From contig CAYTMQ010000014.1 in the NCBI GenBank assembly GCA_964438995.1, positions 1-64,000 of the forward strand: 64,000 bases of DNA, written 5' to 3'. The notes below the pieces were generated by a model, which was not told the DNA's origin, ran no database searches, and saw nothing but the letters and a program-made list of their open reading frames with translations. The position numbers were made by a program, and so were the translations under genes. Origin of the DNA: JABMMZ01 sp964438995 (lineage in GTDB: Bacteria; Bacteroidota; Bacteroidia; NS11-12g; UBA955). This document shows, in pieces, positions 1 to 7,772 of the stretch; the stretch's first letter is position 1; every line of letters begins with the position of its first letter.

Positions 1-447
1 CGTCCCTCCCGACAGGGCTTTACGATCCGAAAACCTTCATCACCCACGCGGCGTCGCTGCGTCAGAGTTTCCTCCATTGCCCAATATTCCCTACTGCTGC
101 CTCCCGTAGGAGTCTGGTCCGTGTCTCAGTACCAGTGTGGGGGATCATCCTCTCAGACCCCCTAAACATCGTAGCCTTGGTAAGCCGTTACCTTACCAAC
201 TAGCTAATGTTGCGCATGCTCATCTCTAATCCCCGGAAGTTTGATTATCAAATGATGCCATTCAATAATGTTATGGAGTATTAATCCCGATTTCTCGAGG
301 CTATTCTCCAATTAGAGGTAGATTGCATACGTGTTACGCACCCGTGCGCCACTTTCATGTCATATTGCTACAACAATCTCGTTCGACTTGCATGTATTAG
401 GCCTGCCGCTAGCGTTCATCCTGAGCCAGGATCAAACTCTTCATTGT
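1..447 (-). rRNA. rrs: 16S ribosomal RNA, 5' part (cut by window edge)
   Basis: Read on the minus strand this begins with the universal 16S 5' sequence: the 27F primer site, AGAGTTTGATCCTGGCTCAG, is at 440-421. It also contains the conserved 338-region complement (ACTCCTACGGGAGGCAGCAG type) near 120-95. The 5' boundary is set by aligning to E. coli position 8 at base 440, which puts nucleotide 1 near 447. Only about the first 447 nt are inside the window; the rest of the operon lies to the left. The gene is read away from the tandem promoters at 545-849. Confidence 0.98.
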
Positions 448-470
448 AAAAAATTTTGATCTGACTTTTT

Positions 471-487
471 CTCAAAGTATATTTGAG
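471..487 (-). other. Hairpin in the 16S leader
   Basis: CTCAAA (471-476) pairs with TTTGAG (482-487) around a 5-base loop, just upstream of the mature 16S 5' end. It probably belongs to the leader RNA structure used in rRNA processing. Role inferred from position only. Confidence 0.45.
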
Positions 488-514
488 GTCCGCTATTTCT
501 TCTCTTTAAAATCT

Positions 515-523
515 TCAAAGAAC
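515..523 (-). promoter_or_regulatory. boxA-like antitermination element
   Basis: On the minus strand this reads GTTCTTTGA, the core of boxA elements in bacterial rRNA leaders bound by NusB/S10. It lies between the most promoter-proximal start and the 16S gene, which is the expected position. Inferred from sequence and position. Confidence 0.5.
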
Positions 524-544
524 TTTCCTTTCAAAAAAGGACTG

Positions 545-577
545 CAAAGGTAAGACTTTTCTTTTCAATTCTCCAAA
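545..577 (-). promoter_or_regulatory. rRNA promoter P1 (proximal)
   Basis: The minus strand carries TTTG (577-574), a 21-bp spacer and TACCTTTG (552-545), matching the Bacteroidota housekeeping-sigma consensus TTTG / TAnnTTTG. It points toward the 16S gene, with the boxA-like site just downstream. Confidence 0.7.
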
Positions 578-708
578 TTAATTTTCATTTTTTTTTCAAT
601 TAATTTTTTGACTCAATTTCAAGTATTTTGTCAACCTGTTTCAATCGTAATTTAAACCTGTCAACTCCTACTCTCATTATCTTTGCAATCTCATTCAGAA
701 CGGGGGTG

Positions 709-739
709 CAAAGGTAATATCAATTTTCACATTTCCAAA
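709..739 (-). promoter_or_regulatory. rRNA promoter P2
   Basis: Minus strand TTTG (739-736), 19-bp spacer, TACCTTTG (716-709). The sequence just downstream (CACCCCCGTTCTGAA) is almost the same as that after P3, so P2 and P3 look like a duplicated promoter unit. Confidence 0.75.
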
Positions 740-818
740 TAAAATTTTATAAATTTTTAAAGTTTTTTTTGGAAGCTTTTGTCTTCTTTTTTATACAGTC
801 TCTTTCAGAACGGGAGTG

Positions 819-849
819 CAAAGGTAATACTAAATTTCCCTTCTCCAAA
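819..849 (-). promoter_or_regulatory. rRNA promoter P3 (distal)
   Basis: Minus strand TTTG (849-846), 19-bp spacer, TACCTTTG (826-819), followed by CACTCCCGTTCTGAA as at P2. The spacing is identical to P2. Confidence 0.75.
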
Positions 850-947
850 TTTATTTTCAAAAGATTTAAAATATCCTACTAATGTATTGATAATCAGTAC
901 TATAAATTTTGGACGCTTCTTTCATAACTGCTTAAAAACCAATATTT

Positions 948-980
948 TATAAAAAGAAAGGGCGTTAAAAAATAACGCCC
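948..980 (-). terminator. Rho-independent terminator of the ECF sigma operon
   Basis: GGGCGTTA (960-967) and TAACGCCC (973-980) form a perfect 8-bp stem with a 5-base loop. On the minus strand it is followed by a T-rich tract (complement of 948-959). It sits just after the stop of the beta-barrel gene at 1038 and separates that operon from the rRNA promoters. Confidence 0.85.
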
Positions 981-1037
981 ATGTCTCAATTTTCCAACCA
1001 ATTATATCGCCAAAACCCTTGCACCGCAATGGTTACA

Positions 1038-2441
1038 TCACATTCTGTACTTGATTTGAACCCCTAACCCACTACTCAACATCCTGGCATTTAATAAGCC
1101 ATAATGCAAATCGTATTGCATATTCAATGTCTGTATCTGTGTCTCTATTCCTAACCACCACTTTCCTCCTATATTATATGAATACCCTAAACTGCCTGTA
1201 TAACCTATACCATGCTTCTTGTTTATAGTTGCTCCAACTGTCGACATCTTTATATCGTTGATCATAAACGACCTCCCACTGCTACTTACTATTGACCCAA
1301 ATACCATTCCACCACCAATTGACAACTCATGCTTACTGCCCAAAGTAAAATTGTAATTAAACTTTATTGGTAATACCACAAACGTAAACGATTGCGATTC
1401 TCTTATTCTAAATATAGGCGCACTAGAACTGTCTACTCTATAATTGATAATGTTATTAGTTGAATCTCTATCTGCATAAGACGTAAACCTGTATTCAAAA
1501 TTAACATTGTTGTATACCTTCTTATATTGCAATCCACTTGATATTGTTAAACCCAAAGTTTTGACAGGCTTGTACTCTGCACTCAATTGTATGTTGAAAC
1601 CTAACTGAGACTTATTGGCTAAATCAAATACAGCTTTCGAATCCATGTGAAGCTTTTCTGGATTTGTAATTGCATTGGCAGTTGTTTTCATCATATTAAA
1701 GCCCGATTGTAAACCAAAAGCCCAACGACCTGTCATCTCATTTTCCGGCCTATTCTTTTTTAACTTCCTTGGTTCTAATTTCAAACCTTCTGTTAGATAC
1801 ATATATATAGGAGAGCCAACAGTGTATATAAATGGTGATTTTAAAGCACGAATTGATGACATTCTCAAATGTCTATGGTAATCTTCTTCTTCTATAATAC
1901 TTATTTCAGAATTACCTTCTTTGTCACTTCCTCCCTTAATGCCATCTAAATTTCCTATTTCATTTTTAAGTAAATCTCCTAAAGGTGTTTTAGCATGCTC
2001 AATATCATTGGTATTGCGTTCATTATTTAAAGAATTAGAATGGGTTGCAATACCAGTCATCCCATAGTTTGATTGATTGTTTTCATTACTTGAACTGCCG
2101 CTGTTTGATTTGATGTCACTTTCATCTTCTCCGGTTCTCGATGGTATAGAATGACTATTTATTTTGTTCGATTCAATAGTATTTGAATTTTCAGGTGCAA
2201 CTGTGTGGGATTCAGTTGCCCCTTTGGATATCAGATCATCAACATTGTTATTTTTGATATATGCAGCAATGCTTGAACCCGCAATTACCGCTGTAATAAT
2301 AAAGAACCATGGCAAAAACCTTCTCTTTCGTTTAGGTGCCAATTCCTTACTAATTCTCTCCCACTGAGAATCGTTGAGTGGAACTTGATGCTCATATAAA
2401 GCATCCTTAAGCGCTCTATTGAGGTTATTTTTCGACTTCAT
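1038..2441 (-). CDS. Putative anti-sigma/outer-membrane beta-barrel protein
   Basis: 467 aa. Residues 1-41 are a charged, probably cytosolic segment (NDSQWERISKEL). Residues about 42-62 form one hydrophobic helix after a basic KRKRR stop. A long Ser/Asn-rich low-complexity stretch follows to about residue 200. From about residue 238 (GRWAFGLQSGF) the chain alternates polar and hydrophobic residues as in PorT-like outer-membrane beta-barrels, ending in VQIKYRM. Its start overlaps the end of the sigma factor gene by 17 bp, so the two are translationally coupled. Genes in this position in Bacteroidota often act as membrane-bound anti-sigma factors; that role is inferred. A helix anchor plus a barrel in one chain would span inner and outer membranes. 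Confidence 0.6.
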   Translation of the reverse strand: MKSKNNLNRALKDALYEHQVPLNDSQWERISKELAPKRKRRFLPWFFIITAVIAGSSIAAYIKNNNVDDLISKGATESHTVAPENSNTIESNKINSHSIPSRTGEDESDIKSNSGSSSNENNQSNYGMTGIATHSNSLNNERNTNDIEHAKTPLGDLLKNEIGNLDGIKGGSDKEGNSEISIIEEEDYHRHLRMSSIRALKSPFIYTVGSPIYMYLTEGLKLEPRKLKKNRPENEMTGRWAFGLQSGFNMMKTTANAITNPEKLHMDSKAVFDLANKSQLGFNIQLSAEYKPVKTLGLTISSGLQYKKVYNNVNFEYRFTSYADRDSTNNIINYRVDSSSAPIFRIRESQSFTFVVLPIKFNYNFTLGSKHELSIGGGMVFGSIVSSSGRSFMINDIKMSTVGATINKKHGIGYTGSLGYSYNIGGKWWLGIETQIQTLNMQYDLHYGLLNARMLSSGLGVQIKYRM

Positions 2442-2976
2442 TTTTTTTAAGTGTATTTTTAACTAAATCTGCCAATGCGCGTTTCGCTCGGCTGTATTGA
2501 GCCCGCGAAGCCTCTTCACTGATGTTTAGTCGTACTGCTATTTCTTTGTGACTTAAATCGTCTATGACGAAAAGATTGATGATGATTTGCTGATTGATGC
2601 TTAATTTACCCAATAACTTCAAAGCCATTTCTGCTTCGAAACTTACCTCTTCTTCTACATCCGACTCCACGACGTTTAAAACATTGTCTGAAATGTGCTC
2701 AACCATCAAGGCATTCTTCTTCTTTCTTAAAAAGTCGAGCGCCGTATTGACACCAATTCTGCTTATCCAAGTTTTAAGTGAACTGTCTCCCTTAAACTTT
2801 TCCAATGATTTGTATATCTTTATCATTGAATCGTGGAAGATTTCCTCCGCATCTTCTCTGTTGCCAGCATAACGCAAACACAATCCCATCAAAATTGGTC
2901 CATAATGGTCGTACAAGTATTTTTGTGCCGATGAATCGCCTTTAATGCATTTCGCTATGATGACTTTCTCATCCAA
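2425..2976 (-). CDS. ECF RNA polymerase sigma-70 family factor
   Basis: 183 aa, a normal length for ECF sigma factors. Region 2 is at about 24-88 (RYAGNREDAEEIFHDSMIKIYKSL, then the -10-binding helix SSLKTWISRIGVNTALDFLRKKK). Region 4 is at about 122-172, with the helix-turn-helix SHKEIAVRLNISEEASRAQYSRAKRAL. The start is a TTG at 2976; no in-frame ATG precedes region 2. It overlaps the downstream barrel gene, its likely regulator and target partner. A -7-like TATTTTCG lies at 3010-3003 on the minus strand. Its signal and regulon are unknown. Confidence 0.9.
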   Translation of the reverse strand: MDEKVIIAKCIKGDSSAQKYLYDHYGPILMGLCLRYAGNREDAEEIFHDSMIKIYKSLEKFKGDSSLKTWISRIGVNTALDFLRKKKNALMVEHISDNVLNVVESDVEEEVSFEAEMALKLLGKLSINQQIIINLFVIDDLSHKEIAVRLNISEEASRAQYSRAKRALADLVKNTLKKNEVEK

Positions 2977-3086
2977 TCAGTAGTTTGTTTTTAGTTTATA
3001 GACGAAAATATTAGATTTTTGTGACATAATTAGTATTAGTTTTTAAACGAATATACTAAAATCGTCTTATTTTGCATTACAATTCT

Positions 3087-6000
3087 ATGCTTAGGCTCTC
3101 TCTACTCATCTTACTTGCATATTCTAATACTGCTATTGCTCAAGATATCGTAGTTCGCGATTCTTGTTTGTCTAACATTACCGTCTATAAGTTTGTTAGC
3201 GATTCTACCTATTCTGTAAAAAGCTACTACAGAAATCAACTGATTTTTGATGGCTTTTTAATACATCCCAATCTAAACAAACAATACAATCTCTCAGAAG
3301 AATATTCTAATTTATTTGCTTCAAGACCAATTGAGACAGGCCGTTGCACTTTATGGCTAAACAACGGCCAATTGTCTAGCATCAAACATTACAACCAAAA
3401 TGACAAATCACAAGAAAATTGGATCTACATTAACGGTCGTCTTTCCAATCATTACTTATCTAAACCTAAAGAAGCCATCTACAGTTATGAAGAATATGAT
3501 ACTCTTGGTAAAATTGTGTCTGCATATGTTCATGAATTTAATAAAACGCCACGGACTAAAACAACCTACCAAAGAATCAACGGTAAATTAAATAAGATCG
3601 TTTTAATAGAAAATCCTAGTAATGGCGTTTACTATCCAAAAAATGGCAAAATTTACGAATACAATTCTAAAGGTGAATTGTATAGTCGTACCGAATATTT
3701 CAAAAATTCCATTCAAATTCGCTCTAAAACCTATTTCAATCATAATAACAATACTAAAAGTATAACCGTTTTTGATAAAGACAATAATGAAATTCTAACA
3801 GAAAACATTGACCTAAAAACAGGAAAAACAACTTATCGTCGGAAAGATTTATATAAGAAAAATGCTTCTGGGTTTGTATACGAACACATCGAAACGGTAG
3901 GAGATGATGATGTTTCAGATACATTCTATTGGGTAAATCGGTCTTTAAAAGATTCTTCTATTATAATCCGCGGATATTTAGATTATAAAATTTGGTTTCG
4001 AAACGGACAATTAAATGCTATTATAAATTCAAAAGACGCTGAGCCGTATCAAACAACCATTGTTCGTCAAATCGGCACCAACCTATACATTCAAGGATGG
4101 AATAACAAAGAATTACAGATGACAAGACATGTCAAATACCCTGCGTTCTATAGCAATTTAGGATTCTTCCCAAATACTGATAAAGAACTTGAGAATCAAT
4201 TGTACGAGTTGAATTATCTATTATACGATGAACATTTCAGAATAGAATCAGAAGGTGAAATAGACCCAGAAGAAAAGCATTATTTATGTAATTATGCTGA
4301 CAGTTTTTTCAAAAATGGACAATTAAATGGCATTAAATACTACCATGATGATACCATAAAGCATTACATATTTAACGGTAAAACTTTAGAAATGGTAAAC
4401 AATACACATTATTTAAAAGCTATCAAAGATCTAAATCAATGTGCTTTAGGAATGAAAAATCATGCGGGCGAATGGGTGATCCCTGCTCGTTATGATGCTA
4501 TCAATACTATTAAAAATGGCAATAGTAATCTATATTTCTGCGAATCAGGCACATACACTTCTGTCTACAATTGGGATGGCCTTTTACTTCTACCTCCAAC
4601 TGAGTATTTAGTAATACCCCGACCATACGAGGGTGCTTATACCAACCTTTGGCACCTCAGTCAAACGCTTTGTGAATCACTGCACCTTAGCAACAACACC
4701 ATACTAATGGTTAAGCATGAAGATACCAAGACATTCAAATTCATCAACCTTCACAACGAGTTGCTGCTAATTTCTAAGAATCGAATATATCCTCAAACCG
4801 AAATTTCTAATGACACCCTTGACAATATGGGTTTCAATATTTTTGATTCTTTAGACAGAATGGGCTATTTTGATTTGAAAGGTTTAAATTTTCCATGTCG
4901 GTATAAAACCATTTCAAAACTATTAAATGGCGATTATATTGTTCAAAAAGACGGAAGTGGAGAAATGCAAATAGTTGATAGTATTCAAAGACCAACAAAT
5001 TTACCTGGTTTTATAAAATATCTCGAACCGCGCTATTACGATTCATTGATAATCCTAACTTGGACAGATAGTACATCTAGTAGTTATAATATATTTACTC
5101 GACAATTAGTTAGCGAACGTTATAATTTAAGCCTAGATCAAGATTATGATCGCGATGGTTATTTCAAAGCCCATAAAAACAATCGTGCTGGTGTGGTTAA
5201 TAGACAACTAAAAACAGTAATTCCATTTAAATACAGTCATATTTTTGTTTCAGATTATAATTATTTCATTTGCCGAAATAATGATACTACTGATTTTTAT
5301 GATAATAGTGGTTATTTAAAACAGCGTTTAATTTGTGACTCTTTATATCACAATTTTAATTTCAATTACAGTCGTATCTATTACCCCTATAATGATTGGA
5401 AAAACAATTTATCAAATAAGTTTGTATTCCAAAAGGACAATCAGTTTGGCTTAATCAATAAACTGGGAAAACCATTAACAAATAGGCTGTTTGATAAAAT
5501 ATCAATGACCACTGTTAGTAATCTTTACGTATTTTTCTCAGGCAATAACATAATCATAGGCAAACTGGACAATGATCGCGACACCATTGAATTCATCAAT
5601 TACTTTCCCGCAGATGGATTCACCTATTTTAGAAACGTTAATGAATACTATGACAATGGAATCATAGACTATAATGGCAATATTATAATTAGGGAAATCA
5701 GTTCTGAGCACTCGTCTATTACTCGTTTTAACAATACCAGTGTGTTTAAAGACGATAAATTAGTAGGCCTCATCAACAGCATGGGAGAATGGATATTAAA
5801 AACCAACCTCTACCAAAATTGTGAAATTCGGCATGAAGATGGTTTGGCCTATGTCACCAATAAAGATGGGAAAGCTGGCATTATTGATTGTTCAGGTAAA
5901 GAATTAGTAAAAGTGGAGAATACCATGATCAGCTACAATTCCAAGTATAATTTATTATGGTATACCAATATCCCAATGCCACAATATATATACAATCAAG

Positions 6001-7121
6001 AGTCATTGCACGGGTTTTGGCGACTAAAAAATGCCCAACGACAAATACTAGACACGCTCGATTATCCAACAGAATTTGTTAAAGGTTACAGTATTTGCAT
6101 GAACAAATACAAGAGATATGGTGTGATAGATTCTAATTTAAACGTGCCTTATGGATTTATCTTTACACAATACAATACATTATTAAACGACAAAAGCTCT
6201 TGTATTCTAATAGATAGCAGTGGTATATCTTGGTTGATGGATGCCAAGTTTAAATGCATTAAAAAATTTAAAGCTGATAAAGTCAACTTAATTAACCAAA
6301 ACACTTTAATGGTATTTAATGGCGACCTAACTTATACGATGTCTATAGAGGGTAAAGTACTTGATTCTACCTATAATTTTTTTACTGAGTATTCAAGAAA
6401 GTATCTAAAAGACCAATGGCAAGATGAAGATTATGCTTATAACAATGAGGACTATTCTGATTTGGGAACAATGGAGAATGATAAAATGATTTCCATAGAT
6501 ACTTTAAGCGACGCTCAGCAAAACTTTATTAAAACAGCTGACTATTATATATCTGCTGGTAATAATAACTCATATAATAATTGCTCTATATTTCCATATC
6601 CACAATACCAATCAAATTTTTATGACTTATGGGAAGAAAGATATCCTTTAGACCTCTACACCAATTATACTATTTCGAGTTTGAGCATCATTCCAGGCTA
6701 TACTCTTAGCAGATTGAAATTACAACAGTTACAACAATATTCCAATTTATACTTTAAACATCTATCGGGACCAATTTTAACTTTTTCATACAATATAGGG
6801 CGTGATTATAACAACGATTTGTTGACCAATTTCTATTTTAGTCCGAATAACACCATTTATGAATTCAATTTATCCGACTTAATTGAAGACGACAAACATG
6901 CAATATTCAATCAGTTGGTTATAAAAACGATTGATAAATTGGAATTAAAAGATATACCATGCTATAACTCGTCTGACTTTATAGAAATATTCAATTATAA
7001 AATGCAAGCGAATAAAGATTACATTATGTTACTAGTTGATGATGACATCTCTATTGAAATTGCGTATAAAGACATGCAAAGTATCATGCGAAAAGAATGG
7101 AAAGAAAAATTTTTAAAGTAG
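3087..7121 (+). CDS. Large exported MORN/WG-repeat protein
   Basis: 1344 aa from the ATG at 3087, chosen over an upstream TTG at 3072 because it begins a clean signal peptide (MLRLSLLILLAYSNTAIAQ). The first third holds MORN/YwqK-type motifs (NNGQLSSIKHY, RNGQLNAI, KNGQLNGIKYY). The middle and later parts hold WG-type beta repeats of the form aGVVNxxxKTVIPFKYSHI, FGLINKLGKPLTNRLFDKI, VGLINSMGEWILK and AGIIDCSGKELV. The protein is Asn/Tyr/Asp-rich with no enzymatic motif I recognise and no T9SS sorting domain. It converges with ribE, 4 bp between stops. Likely periplasmic or surface-associated scaffold; function unknown. Confidence 0.7.
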   Translation: MLRLSLLILLAYSNTAIAQDIVVRDSCLSNITVYKFVSDSTYSVKSYYRNQLIFDGFLIHPNLNKQYNLSEEYSNLFASRPIETGRCTLWLNNGQLSSIKHYNQNDKSQENWIYINGRLSNHYLSKPKEAIYSYEEYDTLGKIVSAYVHEFNKTPRTKTTYQRINGKLNKIVLIENPSNGVYYPKNGKIYEYNSKGELYSRTEYFKNSIQIRSKTYFNHNNNTKSITVFDKDNNEILTENIDLKTGKTTYRRKDLYKKNASGFVYEHIETVGDDDVSDTFYWVNRSLKDSSIIIRGYLDYKIWFRNGQLNAIINSKDAEPYQTTIVRQIGTNLYIQGWNNKELQMTRHVKYPAFYSNLGFFPNTDKELENQLYELNYLLYDEHFRIESEGEIDPEEKHYLCNYADSFFKNGQLNGIKYYHDDTIKHYIFNGKTLEMVNNTHYLKAIKDLNQCALGMKNHAGEWVIPARYDAINTIKNGNSNLYFCESGTYTSVYNWDGLLLLPPTEYLVIPRPYEGAYTNLWHLSQTLCESLHLSNNTILMVKHEDTKTFKFINLHNELLLISKNRIYPQTEISNDTLDNMGFNIFDSLDRMGYFDLKGLNFPCRYKTISKLLNGDYIVQKDGSGEMQIVDSIQRPTNLPGFIKYLEPRYYDSLIILTWTDSTSSSYNIFTRQLVSERYNLSLDQDYDRDGYFKAHKNNRAGVVNRQLKTVIPFKYSHIFVSDYNYFICRNNDTTDFYDNSGYLKQRLICDSLYHNFNFNYSRIYYPYNDWKNNLSNKFVFQKDNQFGLINKLGKPLTNRLFDKISMTTVSNLYVFFSGNNIIIGKLDNDRDTIEFINYFPADGFTYFRNVNEYYDNGIIDYNGNIIIREISSEHSSITRFNNTSVFKDDKLVGLINSMGEWILKTNLYQNCEIRHEDGLAYVTNKDGKAGIIDCSGKELVKVENTMISYNSKYNLLWYTNIPMPQYIYNQESLHGFWRLKNAQRQILDTLDYPTEFVKGYSICMNKYKRYGVIDSNLNVPYGFIFTQYNTLLNDKSSCILIDSSGISWLMDAKFKCIKKFKADKVNLINQNTLMVFNGDLTYTMSIEGKVLDSTYNFFTEYSRKYLKDQWQDEDYAYNNEDYSDLGTMENDKMISIDTLSDAQQNFIKTADYYISAGNNNSYNNCSIFPYPQYQSNFYDLWEERYPLDLYTNYTISSLSIIPGYTLSRLKLQQLQQYSNLYFKHLSGPILTFSYNIGRDYNNDLLTNFYFSPNNTIYEFNLSDLIEDDKHAIFNQLVIKTIDKLELKDIPCYNSSDFIEIFNYKMQANKDYIMLLVDDDISIEIAYKDMQSIMRKEWKEKFLK

Positions 7122-7125
7122 AATT

Positions 7126-7710
7126 CTAGTTGTCTTTTAACAACATCCTCTCCACGTATTTTCCGATAATATCAAATTCAATATTGACCTTATCACCCAC
7201 CTTTATTGTTTTAAATACAGTATGCTCGTATGTGTAAGGAATAATTGCTACCGAAAAATTCTGGTCGCCACTATCTACAACGGTTAAACTTGTTCCATTT
7301 ACTGTTATAGAACCTTTTCTAACTGTAACACCAGGATGGTTATAGGTGAAATAATATTTCCAGCTGCCATTCTCATCTTCAATTTTAACGCAAGTCGCAA
7401 CACAATCTACATGACCTTGAACAATATGACCATCAAACCTACCATTAGCTGGCATGCATCTTTCTAGGTTTACCAAATCACCTGTCTTCAAAACCCCAAG
7501 ATTGGTTAAATCCATGGTTTCTTTTATAGCGGTTACTTTATGAATTTGACCAGCAATTTCAACGACAGTTAGACAAACACCATTGTGAGCCAAACTTTGA
7601 TCAATCTTAAGTTCGTTCCCAATTGGAGACTCAACAAAGAAATGGACATTCGATTGCTCTTGTTGAACATCCACTATTTTTCCTAGGCATTCTATTATTC
7701 CGGTAAACAC
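7126..7710 (-). CDS. ribE: Riboflavin synthase, alpha subunit
   Basis: 194 aa. It dismutates two molecules of 6,7-dimethyl-8-ribityllumazine to riboflavin, the last step of the pathway; the lumazine synthase (ribH) is 53 kb away at 60930. Two lumazine-binding barrels are visible: N-terminal (MFTGIIE, NGVCLTV) and C-terminal (RFDGHIVQGHVD, NGTSLTV). Start is GTG at 7710, fixed by the invariant MFTGIIE. It lies 62 bp after the TonB receptor in the same direction. I see no FMN riboswitch in front of it. Confidence 0.95.
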   Translation of the reverse strand: MFTGIIECLGKIVDVQQEQSNVHFFVESPIGNELKIDQSLAHNGVCLTVVEIAGQIHKVTAIKETMDLTNLGVLKTGDLVNLERCMPANGRFDGHIVQGHVDCVATCVKIEDENGSWKYYFTYNHPGVTVRKGSITVNGTSLTVVDSGDQNFSVAIIPYTYEHTVFKTIKVGDKVNIEFDIIGKYVERMLLKDN

Positions 7711-7772
7711 TGTACAAAGTTATGAAAATTTAAATCGCTTAGAAGTAAAATTTAGAAATATAGGTTATCGTT

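Noticed and set aside
678..685. TATCTTTG on the plus strand between the rRNA promoters
   Set aside because: No TTTG at 19-22 bp upstream and no plus-strand gene follows; chance match in AT-rich DNA.
7711..7772. FMN riboswitch before ribE
   Set aside because: Only 62 AT-rich bases between genes with none of the conserved RFN element helices; none before ribH either.
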